Source: Cryptomeria japonica (Eukaryota; Streptophyta; Pinopsida; Cupressales; Cupressaceae). From it: a stretch of 64,000 nucleotides of DNA. Location of the stretch: the NCBI RefSeq assembly GCF_030272615.1, contig NC_081407.1:439175230-439239229 (forward strand). The letters run 5' to 3'. The notes beneath the pieces were generated by a model that saw nothing but the letters and a program-made list of their open reading frames with translations, was not told the origin of the DNA and ran no database searches. Position numbers and translations under genes: made by a program. Of the stretch, positions 47,249 through 58,052 are shown in pieces. Each line of letters begins with the position of its first letter. Within the stretch, counting starts at the first letter, position 1.

Positions 47249-48650
47249 TGTAGGCATCTAAAAATGGTCAACACTTGTAGCTTCATGCTTTAACATGTCT
47301 ATGTGACCTTATTTTAGGGTTTTTCACATCTTATGAATGTTTCTTCTATGTTACACATTTGATCTTTATCATCTGTTAATATTGTGTCATTCTTTTGCAT
47401 TCCTTTCCCCTCCGATTCCAATTTCTTGCATTTGAATTAGGTCTTGTCAATATCAATTTTGACTCTCAAACATCAATTGTGATAAACCTGCCATATCAAT
47501 TGGACATCGTTGTATCCCTACTTATGTTAATTAGGGTTTTGTCCTAATCTCTTGTCATTTACATTCTCAATCATCTTCAATCATTTTTCAATCGATTTGA
47601 ATCATTTTGGATCTTTATCAATCTTCAATTATCAATTATCGTCAATCTTTTTATCAATTTCGATTGATTCGTCATCAGTCTTTGTCAATCTTTTGGTCAA
47701 ATTAATCTTCACCAAATCAACCTTTTGTCAATCCTTCATCAATTTATCATCAGTCTCAATCAATTATTAAACCCTTATAATATTAGATCAATTAGTCATT
47801 GGTCCTTTGTCAATTATCCTTTATCAATTTGGTTCCTTTATCATCTTTAATCGATTTGTCATCAATCTTTGTCAATTTTGGATCAATCAGTCATTGATCC
47901 CTTATCAATTATCTTTTGTCAATGCAATACTTTTGTCATCTTCGATCAATTTGTCATTGGTCTTTGTCAATCAATTGTCAGATCCTCATCAATTATCCTT
48001 TTGTTCATGATCATCATCATATATTGATTGCTTCAATTGTGTCATGACCTAATTCATTTCTAGTTCATCTCCTAGGGTTTTATGATTTAATCATTTAATC
48101 CTATTAACACTTTCTCTTCTAGGTTAAATGAGCTTATTCATTTATCCTATGTCACAATTAAATTGATCTATTTAATTGGCTGATCATCCCTTTTGTGAAT
48201 CTCTCCTACCCTTTTCTCCCCTAACTTTTCCCACTAATTTCTCCACCAATTTGGGCTCCTATTTTTTAGGCTAATTTGTCATATTTTGAAAGCTATTTTC
48301 TCTCTAATTTGTCATCAATCAATGAGCAAATTTTAAGGCCAATTTTTCATAATTGTGTATAGAAATATGTCATAAATTTGTATAGCAACTTGTCATAATT
48401 CTTGACATAGAAATTTGTTATTAAATGGACGTAGCATTTGTCATGTTTTGTCCCCCCAATTATGTCAATTTTGAATGAATTTGCCTCTTTCAATTTCTCA
48501 TTCCAATTTGAGTTTCTCATCAATTTTTCCTATAAATTGAGCCCCCTTTTCATTTCTTTTCAACCATAATTTGAGTATGCTTATGTTGTCACTTTTAAAT
48601 CCATCCTTTGCAATCCAACTTGCTTTCGTTTGCACTTGCATTTGTAGGTG
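47249..48650 (+). repeat. Putative 3' LTR of a plus-strand Gypsy element
   Basis: Begins TGTAGGCATCTAAAAATGG right after the polypurine tract. The right edge is not defined; a CCCACA near 48650 is one candidate. There is no second copy in the window. It includes the ATCAAT-rich array. Confidence 0.4.
47560..48020. repeat. ATCAAT/GTCAAT short-motif array
   Basis: About 460 bp in which TCAAT, ATCAAT, GTCAATC or TCATC recur every 8-20 bases, with larger units such as TTTGTCATC(A/T)..TTTGTCAATT. Comparable in texture to the ATCGAT arrays at 2775 and 8182. Confidence 0.65.
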
Positions 48651-50059
48651 ACACCCACATAATTTGAAAGAGAAATAATAACAATGGAGGAGTAATGAAG
48701 GAGATTCCAACACTTTGGTTTGCATTTCTTTTGAATCTTATCTTTATTTCCTTTATTGAATGTGTTAGTACTTAATATAGATCGTTTCAGACCTTAAAGC
48801 CAATTTCTGTAAGAGTCTATGATATAGATCTTTTCATACCTTTAAAGCATGCTTTTAGGCTATGCACTTCTTCAAGCACCTAGAAGCAAGACCTGCACCA
48901 TGTAACTTTGTCATTTAAATATTATCATTGCAAACGCGTAGAGAATAGAGCCAAGGGATGCTAAAGGATGCCCTGATACAAGATTTACAACAAACACAAT
49001 TTGAAGTCATGCATCAATCAGGCTCAAGAAAGTTTGGTAGCCTAAATCAACATCATAGATAGAAGTTCAAATGCTATAAAGATCTCTCCCCTCAAGACAT
49101 ACTGAAGAAAGACAATCATAGGAATTGGATGAAGGGGTACTAAAAGATCGTATCTTGGAAGTGGAAGTGCTTGCTTCTTTCAACTTTGAATATAGCTTGA
49201 CTAGTTAAACGCAATAATTGAAGAAACCCTAAATCCATCGACATAAATGTGTTCTCATGATTGCAGGATATGCACAAAATCGATTGGGATTTTGGGTGAA
49301 AAGGTTTATAATCTTTCAAACAAATGCAATCTACTCCTTCCAAGGGGTTTTGTAATCCCCATAATAGAGAGCAATCTCCATTGCCTCATGATCAATGTAG
49401 ATATTCCATCTAAGACAAGTAAGCTCCATTTTTGTGCTAGCTTCATCTTCTTTCATTGGAAGTTTATTGGTCATTCACATTTTCCCTACTAAATTGCCTC
49501 TCTACAATCCAATTCTAAAACTTTCGTTATTTTCTACATATACCAGTTTTATTTGAAATTTGTTGGAATTCACCCTCTATCAAAAGCTGAGTATTCTTCA
49601 CACCCATTTAGGCATTTGCCAATTTCCCCCAAAATGCTCTAGATCATGGTGAGAGTGTCACCTTGTTCAATTCTGAAAGCATGTTTCAAACACCCATTTG
49701 ATCTGAAACAACAATAACATACAGGTAATTTTCTAAGGCTGCTATCTGTCATATCTTCTCCTCATATTACTCACCACTTCTCAAAAAATGCAGTTTTCTC
49801 TCCTTGTTGGGGGTTGCCACAATAGCCCATAGATTTAAAAACTCTTAAAATTGATAGAAAATAATTCAATTTCTAAAGATTAGATTTCAATAAATTTGTT
49901 TTCTCTAACATCTATCCTTAATTTTAAAACCGAGAGTTCTCTCAAAGGGGTGACTTCCTTGAAAGCTTAAAATGTAGAGTAATCCTGCATTGAATGTCAA
50001 TAAAGAAGGGTAAAAAATTATTCAAAATAGAAGAAGTACATCAAAAGAAGGCAAAGAGC
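48651..50059. other. Spacer without recognised gene
   Basis: AT-rich, no domain or repeat recognised. The minus-strand frame at 49140-49343 and plus-strand frame at 49247-49492 are unsupported. The right end of the putative LTR beginning at 47249 may lie in this stretch. Confidence 0.45.
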
Positions 50060-51992
50060 CCAACAAAGAAAAGATTATAAAGACTTGTCTTGATCAACAA
50101 GAAGATCCAACTGATGAGACAATTCCGGAGAAAGTTGTCCCTTATCCTCAATAGACCAGCCCTCCATAAAGATAGAAGCCCACTTAGCAAGACAATCAAC
50201 CACTGCATTCTATTCCCTAGGAATATGATTGAAAGTGATAGGCTCAAAGGAGTTACAAAGCAAAAGAATTTGACAAATAACAAACTATAACAACCAACTA
50301 ATACCATCAAACTTATGCTGATTCAATAGTCACCACAACCTAGGAGTACAATTCGACAACAATCTGCCACCAACAAAGAGAACAACAATGCCTCACAACA
50401 ACCAGAATAGAAAGAGCCTCCATATAATTATTCATGTGAAAACCTATGCAGATAGAAAACAAAAACTGGACTTTTCCCGAATTATCACGCCCCACTCCAC
50501 CAATACCAGCATGTCCAAGATTGCTCCTTGAAGGACCATCAGTATTAATTTTCAGAACACCAAGAGGAGGTGGAATCCAATGGCCCACTCTAGAAATCCA
50601 TCATAAAGGATGGAAACACCTATTTCTCATAAGCTGCCGAATCGTCTGCATGCTCGAACCAGGAAGAGAAAAATTAAAGCGGTTATATACGTCAATCTCC
50701 CTAGGAGCCACTCCCCTAGCAAGGTCACATTTTGTTGAGACAGTTTCCTGAATGGAATGCAAAATTTTCAACCACTTATGTTGAGCAACAAGTTTGACAT
50801 CTTGGAAAATCCGACGATTTCTCTCCAACCAGATGTGCCAAATAATAAAAGTGGGACCTAAGGACTAGTCAACCTGAAGAAAAGGAGTACCAATAGGATC
50901 TAGACCCCAACATTCCCAAAACTCAACCAAAGAAGAAGCATGCCAATAGGTATGGTTCCAAGTTTCCCACCAAGAGTGCTAAATCCTCTTAGAGAATGAG
51001 CACTGAAAGAAAAGGTGGGAGATAGTATCCTCACTATTACAACAAAGAACACACATAGAGGGCCCATAAAAACCTTGCTTACAAAAGTTTTCCCAAGTAA
51101 GACATCGATTCTGAACCACTAGCCACAAGAAAAAATTACATTTAGGCCAAGAAAAATGATTCCAAACATATTTCCACCAAGGCACCTCTTCACCACCATA
51201 AATTTGATGAACCAACTTCTTATAGCCAACAACAACTGAATATTTCCCAAATGACTCACTACCCCATGATAAAATATCTGGTCCCTCTATGGAATTACAG
51301 TTCTGGGAAGTAAGAATATAGGCCAACTCTTGCTGAGACTCCTCAAAACCCCTAGGTGGCCACTCACTAGGGCCCTTCCATCTGTAGCCAAAATCAGACC
51401 CAAAGTTCTAAATCATTTTATAATGTCCTACTGAAGTCCACCCAACAACCACAAAACTATCATAAAGACTCTGTAAATAAGGATACATAGAAAGAATGGG
51501 AGGATTACGATTCTAGGAATCCAACCAAAAAAGAGCCTCGAAACCCTTGTGACAAATAAAAAGGAGACCCTCTTTTATCTAATGCCCCCCAGTTTTTAGA
51601 GTGTCAAATGACAGAGCCATTTTCCACCGGATGGTATCAAGGAACATTTCAATTATGAATGATACCCAAATATTTATGAGTGGATATGAACCCACAATTG
51701 ATGGTTGGTACACGACCTCCAGTATAATTTTGCCACTAAAGCTTGACTGTTCAAAACTGCTAAGTGAAGACCAAAGCCACCCTCAGTTTTAGGTCAACAA
51801 ACCAACTCCCACTTAACCAGACTCCATTTAGAAGACTACACGTTACCACTCCAAAGGAATTGATGAGACAAAGCATCAAATTCCTTAAGGAAATACCATG
51901 GAGCAACTTGGGCAAAGCTCCTATAAATAGGAAGAGCCTGAATCATAATAGACTGAATAAGAATAACATGAGAAACACTAGAAATCCACCTT
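50060..51992 (-). mobile_element. 5'-truncated LINE: RT C-terminus, zf-RVT and RNase H-like region
   Basis: From 51985 downwards on the minus strand: a thumb-like RT region with KEFDALSHQFLWSG, KWSLVKWELV and EGGFGLHLAVLNSQAL. Then ILSWGSESFGKYSVVVGYKKL (about 51250) and the zinc-binding part FFLWLVVQNRCLTWENF...CVLCCNSEDTISHLFFQC (about 51020-51150). An RNase H-like domain follows with VLKINTDGPSRSN and GIGGVGRDNSGKV (about 50500-50560), ending EPITFNHIPRE.NAVVDCLAKWA (about 50200). Many stops. The right edge is cut by the LTR at 51993. It is a different LINE copy from that at 43590-45040. Confidence 0.78.
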
Positions 51993-53127
51993 GTTGGAAT
52001 CAATGAACATTAAGAGGGGGGGGGGGTGAATCAGTGTTCTACAATTTTTAACTTTGACAACTTGACCTTTAAACCACTTAATTCATATGAAAGAAATTAA
52101 AGTGCATAAACACAAAGCAGATATCAACAACACCATAACATTAATATTTTTATGTGGAAACCCGGTTAAGAGAAAAACCATGATGAGATTTTAACCCACA
52201 ATATTAATAGACTCTGCTAAAAGTATATAAATGTTACATAAGGGGAGTGCACATGCATTTAGGCACACTTCCTAGAGCTCACTGCTCAAATTGCAAGAAA
52301 GGGTTACAACCCGGGAGTCTCACTACCTTACAAAATGTTTGTAAGAGATTACAATGAAGTTTGAACTGTGAATTAGCATTTGCAAATATCCGGATATAGT
52401 TCCAGTTAAGAAAACAACACATTCTTACTCTGCTCTACACTATTATGATATTCTGCAACATATTGGAGCACAAAATTTCACCTTGCGCACTTGAAACTCC
52501 ACACAATCGATCACACACACATCCCACACAATCACCGAATACCAAAATGATCAAATAAACACATCTTATATATCTGCATCATCGATTTGAGTCACCACCA
52601 TGTTGGCCCAAAAACCGCATAACACACAACATGAAACGTGTACACAAGCTAGCTCAATTCGATCCAAAAACAATTAAGTGAACCAAAACAAAATGTCCAC
52701 ACCTTTCCACAGGTCGGCTCATCAACCTAGAATACACAAACAACCACAAAAATCAATCCGCGAGATCCACAAAATGAATCAGCATGTGTTACCATAGATA
52801 ATCACTATTCTAACCAAAAACATGATTACCAGACCTTATAAATTATAGAAAAATTATCATTAGAGGCCAAAAACTTGGAATAAGGTAAATTGCATATCCA
52901 TAAAATTTTCCTAAAATCCGCAAAGCATAATATTCCACCAAAATAATCTACCAACCAAAACACTATACACTCTACCAGATACCTTGTTCTTACTGGACCT
53001 TACTAGACTCAAGCAATCTTTACTCAATCTTCTAGAATGATGAAATCATGAAGTGTGGATGCCAATTTTGATATGAGTTGCCATCAATGACAACATCACA
53101 ACATACCTATAGTGTCTCTTGCCAACA
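51993..53127 (-). repeat. Copia-type LTR of unit D
   Basis: 1,135 bp. Begins TGTTGGAATC, has the AAGAGGGGGGGGGGTGAATCAG-type block near its start as in the other Copia LTRs here, and ends TTGCCAACA. It is followed by the polypurine-tract complement at 53128-53150, identical in core to the autonomous Copia. This is the 3' LTR for the minus-strand gene D; the 5' LTR was not found. Confidence 0.72.
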
Positions 53128-53150
53128 ATCTCCCCCTTTGGCATTGATGG
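53128..53150 (-). other. Polypurine tract of unit D
   Basis: Minus strand reads ATGCCAAAGGGGGAGAT up to the LTR, the same as at 26050 and 10101. Confidence 0.75.
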
Positions 53151-53362
53151 TAACACTTAGTGAAAAATGACAAGTGTCGGATCAAAACCAAAATATATAC
53201 ACTACAACCAAGAATGCAATCACTAGAATCCAAAGAATCAAAGAATTAAGGAACTCCCCCTTAGATCAACATTTTTCACTCCTATACACTCCTCGTTTGA
53301 CATCAATGACAAAGGTAAGATACCATAAATCAAGAATTGAGGCCAAAAATGCTATACAATCT

Positions 53363-56300
53363 TCACAAAAAATTGAAAATATCTGCATACAAACTCTTCA
53401 AAGAGTCCAAGTGACTTTCCCAACCCTTTTGCAGATTCTCAAAAAATGTTATAAATCCACTGAGAAGGTAAGGTTGCACTTCTGCAATCTTGAGATCATT
53501 TGGATCACCTGACTTGAGAGCACTCTGAGCATCTTGAAGAGAATTTAGCATTACATCCAACTTAGGGACAATATGACTCCTAAGTTCTCCAACTCTGCCA
53601 ATTATCCTTTCCCAATCATAGCTCAGACTTCGAATCTTCTTAAGTAATGAAATTACCTGATTTTTGTGTTGGCTTAAAGGATTTGACAACGGATCAACTG
53701 ACTGAGATAATATTTCTAACTGACCCTTGTACTCCTAAGACTTCTTCTCAATATCCGCAATGAACTTCCTCAAAGATAAGCATGATTTATACAAGTTTCC
53801 ACCTGATTATTGCATCTTGCATGATTTTCTCATAGTTACTCAATGTAGATTTGTCATTTGAGATTATTTTCTTCAAGGTGTGGAGCCTTTTAGTATCAAA
53901 TTCATTCTTGACCTTAATCTCTATAGATCTCTCAAAATATTGAAAATGAGAACTAATAGAATCAATTAGACTTTTCAATTTCCCGGATGAAGTATCAGAT
54001 GTATCATTTTGGAATGAGGGCATTAACTTCTCCAAAGTATTGATTGCCTTGTTCATCAATAAACTATCTTCAGTGTGAGATTTTAGAATTTCCTCGCTAG
54101 CTTTGGCTTGAGACAAAGCTACCAACTGAAGTTTCTGAATGGGAGATAGAGAAACAATATTGATTGGTCCTTGTATAAACTATTTGTCATCAATGACCTG
54201 CTTACCTTTCACTGTATCTATGGTGTCTCTTGTATCAGTTCCAACTTTAACCTTAACCTTAGTCTTCTCCACATCTTCTTCTGTAACAACTTCCTTTCCA
54301 GGTGCCAGAGGGATCTCTATTTTATCTGCTTTATCAGCTTCACCCACACCTACATCATTATCCATTCTACTTTCTCTCAGAGCATTGGCTTCTACACAAT
54401 CTACTGATTGAACTTCCAGAATAGAAGTATCACCTACCGTCTACTCAATTGAATGCACTTCTAAAATTGAAGGTATATCCACCTTGGTTTTCCCAATTTC
54501 TAGATGGGTGTCATCTTGTTCCTTTGCCGAATTGACTTCAAATTGATTTTCTTGCAAAACTTTCCTCCAAATTTTCTATATTTCCTCAAAAACTTCATCA
54601 ATCTTACTGAACATGATCTTCTTCACTCTGTGCTTACTTCAAAACTTATCCCTGGCTAACCAGAGTAATTTATCTATCTCCTCGTTAGTAATAACTACAC
54701 ACAAATTGACTAATATGTATTCCTTCAATTTCTCATCTTCTTTATTTGTTGTTAATCTCCAAGCATCCAAAATGTCATACAAACTCTTTGGAATTATAGA
54801 TGATAGCTCTATCAAGGCTTTAATATATACATTCATGTATTCAACTATGACTTCTTCTAATGAAATTTTCCCACTTTCATAAAAAAATTCATACCACTCA
54901 AATAGTGGTTTCAAATTATCGTCTTTGACAGCTAAATTAACAATTTGATCTAATGAAATAGGGGGCACAATAGTGTAATTACCTTGAAGTTTTCTTGATT
55001 TCAATGCCTCATCAAGCTCAAATTTGGTTTCTTGCTGGATTTGGTTCTGTCAGATGGCTTATCCTTAGAGACCTTGGTGGCCTTAGGAGATTTTCCCTTT
55101 ATTTCTCTTACCACCTCATTTGATTCAATTTCTTCATCATCAACCATCACAAATCTGACTGATTTCTTCTTCTACACTCCACCAGATGGCTTAATTGATG
55201 ATTTTGTGTTGGTTGGCTGAGAGATAGGAGCAATACTTATGGTTCTGGATTTAGGATTAGGGACTGCTATTGGTTCCTTCTTCACTTCTACTGATTTCCC
55301 TTTGGAGGTAATGTTTTATTCTCTTGCTTTCCAAACAACCTCTTTTGATATCCCCATGCTTTCTACAAAAGCTTCAACCTCTTTTCGGACCTTCTTCTGA
55401 ATGATAGGTCTCTTAAATTGCTGATGAAGTTTTAGGCTCTTCTCCTTGTAGGTTCTAAACCTTTCTTCATTAGAGTCCACTAGTTGGCTCAACAAATGTT
55501 GTGCATACAGTTCCAAAATTTGTTCATCAACCTCATATCCCATTGGTAAAATCCATGAAGTTTGAGGTTCCACCGCTTCCATCAAATACTGATCAGTACC
55601 AACCATGAAACAGATGGTGTCAGCATTTTTTTCCATAATAGATTTCATAATTCTCTCCCTCTCATACATTTCCTCTTGAAAGTTCTTGAAATATCCCCAT
55701 AGATTCTTGTTTTGGGCTTTGGAATCACCGGAGCTATAAAGATACTCCCAGATCTGCATTCCCACAGGCCTATCAAATGCCCACTATACCAAACCAACTC
55801 CCAGAATCTCATTCTTGAAATAGAAGAATATGCATAGAAGTAGGGTACCATATTTAAAAGGGTTATTCTTGTTTTCTTTGATCTTCCTCATATTCTTGAT
55901 GAGCTCACTTCAGAGAAAATCACAAAGATCATATTTCTTGTTTTCCCTTAACATCTCATATGCAACATAAACTTCAGTACTTGATATAGAGTTCATTCAA
56001 CTGGAGTAATAAATCTTTTAGCCTATCACCATGGATGAAAACTGAATGTCATCCTCTATAATGTCATCAATAGTCATTGCACATTTATCAAACTGTGACC
56101 TAGTTGCGTTGGTTACAATGTCATTCTTCACTATTTTCAAAGATGGGAATGGACCAGATGCACACAACCCTGTTACTACCTGAATCACACCTTTAGTGAT
56201 CTTATGTGGCCTATCCAACCACATGAATTCATTATGAACACAACTTAGAATATATCGAATCCACTCCTGTTCATACACCATCGAAAAATTTACAAATTGA

Positions 56301-56584
56301 GTGAAACCCTTGCTTTCTAGTTCTTGAAATTCAGGTTTCAACATGGAACTTTGATCGGATAACTGGTTGTTGAAAAGATTCAATAGTTGGGAGCTTCCCA
56401 ATTCTTCAATGGGACCATGAGTACAAACCCTTATATCTTCAATGTGTAGCACTCCATGGGGTACAAACGAAAAAGCACTCTTCAGATCATCCTCCGTTGA
56501 AATGAATGGGTGATTTTTAAAATTGGGATGAGCACGCTCAATGATATTGAAAACCAGAGGAGTTGTAGTACCAAATGAAGCCAT
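53363..56584 (-). pseudogene. Gene D: large LTR-borne protein without gag-pol domains
   Basis: ATG at 56584 (MASFGTTTPLVFNII), stop TGA at 53363. The 5' part stays in one frame through stops near 56018, 55970, 55920 and 55790 to TAA 55316 and beyond. A frame change near 55020 leads into 54639-55004 and the 53787-54365 region, and another leads to the C-terminus. Intact length is about 1,070 residues. Features: KITKGVIQVVTGL (residue about 130); a hydrophobic KYGTLLLCIFFYF followed by RPVGMQIW (about 250), echoing YSMLMHMFLF...PVQLW of gene B; a lysine-rich linker with KKKSVRFVMVDDEE; and an acidic E/K/L-rich, coiled-coil-like C-terminal third. No RT, integrase, protease or zinc knuckle. Position between Copia LTR parts suggests a non-autonomous unit. 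Family not recognised. Confidence 0.62.
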
Positions 56585-57059
56585 TTTGTAGATTCAAATT
56601 TCAAACTTCAATAAAAAGAGGTTTTTCATTGATAAATACCTTTGATGCCAGATTAGGTTTACTCGCCAATCTCTTAGGAAATCGATAGCACCAAATTTTG
56701 CTTGATCGCCTTCTTCGCAGAGCTCTCTATACTTATTCTCTTCAATCGCAAAGTGAGAAATGAAGAGGAAAAGTTACCTTTTATTCTTCGTAAACCTAAA
56801 TTTTTATTGCAATAAATGCACTCTACCCTAATTCTTCCGAATGCTCTATATCTGTCAGAAATTCGTCATCAGATCTTCAAATAGGTTCAAATCTTTTGAA
56901 AATTTACCACAAACATCTGCAATCACAAATAATTCTACAACCTACTAGAAACAAGCATAGATCTTCAAATAGGGGGTTTGAAAGATTTGCATTATAACTC
57001 CCCCAAGGCTGGATTCCTAGGTTTAGTTATCAGATGTAGTTCTAGCACTAGAATCATGT
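56585..57059 (-). other. Leader upstream of gene D
   Basis: AT-rich stretch before the gene D ATG on the minus strand. No primer-binding site or LTR edge like that of the autonomous Copia could be found, so unit D seems truncated here. Confidence 0.4.
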
Positions 57060-57492
57060 GCGGACCCACTTCTTTCCTCTAAATCAGTCTTCCTAACCCA
57101 TGTCTTCTTCATCTACTCTCCGATCTCCTCAACTTTTTCTTTTCCCTTCTCATCTGGCTTCTGATTCTTGTTCTTGTCTTTCAAACCTCTTCTATTCACA
57201 TTTTTGTTTCTACAATACTTAGTAATGTGACCGAATTTGTTGCAAGCATAGAAAACAACATTTCTTTGCATAGGTCTAAAATTCATTTGATTTCTCTTTA
57301 TCTGCATTGATTAGTGACATGTCCAAACATAACACATGCATAAAATCTGATATTTCTCTTATCTTGAAGGTTATTCATTATACTTCTGCATATATTTTCC
57401 TTATGACCATACTTATTTCATTTGAAACATTGATCGATAAAAGATGAAGTATTATTGATCATCCTATTTCTGCATTGACTTGCCATATGACC
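57060..57492 (-). pseudogene. Gag fragment with four zinc-knuckle-like repeats
   Basis: Minus-strand coding remnant from 57492 down. Successive CCHC-like motifs are GHMASQCRNR (first half lost at the LTR junction), CFK.NKYGHKENIC, FYACVMFGHVTNQC and FYACNKFGHITKYC. In the last two, Phe stands where the first Cys of CX2CX4HX4C is expected. It ends in a K/E-rich tail near 57115. CCHC knuckles bind RNA in retroelement Gag. Stops interrupt between the knuckles. Confidence 0.6.
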
Positions 57493-58052
57493 TGTTGGTT
57501 AACAGATTTTGCCTTTTAAACTATAATCGAATGACTCACTTCAGCCCAAAATAAGACCAATTGCAACCAATAGTTGAGAAAACCGTAACGGTTCCTCTTT
57601 GTATTTTGATATGAAGGTACATCTCCCTTCGTTAGATAAAATGTGTGTTTTCTGGACATTCTTTTAACTGGAAAGCAATAAAGGCAACTAACATCTGCTC
57701 ATAACAATGCCACAAATGTGAACAACAACTTTATAAACAAAGAGGTACAAGGATAAATGATGCAAAGTCCATATTCCATGTACCCCCAACAAATAAACAA
57801 GAAAACAACATTAATTCCCTCTAGCTAATGTTAATATTTAGAATTCAAAGCTTATAAAATAATCATAATTAAAACCCATGCTACAAAAGAATTTATCCAA
57901 GAAGATATTGCAATCAACATAGGAAAATTGACAATCATAAAGAACGATAAATGAACTCAAAGTTTCAATAAATCCCCTTTATTTCTTAGACAAAACCAGA
58001 AAGTTCAAAGACTTCAATCCTACACAAATATTATATTCCTCATAACCAAACA
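57493..58052 (-). repeat. 3' LTR of the last element
   Basis: Starts TGTTGGTTAACAG; ends AACCAAACA and is followed by TTTCTACCCCCCCTCCTCTTTG, the complement of a purine tract. Length about 560 bp. On the minus strand an AATAAA occurs about 80 bases into it. The right edge is inferred from the purine tract. Confidence 0.6.

Noticed and set aside
53174-55220. Plus-strand frames opposite gene D
   Set aside because: Antisense shadows; the minus strand gives the consistent layout.
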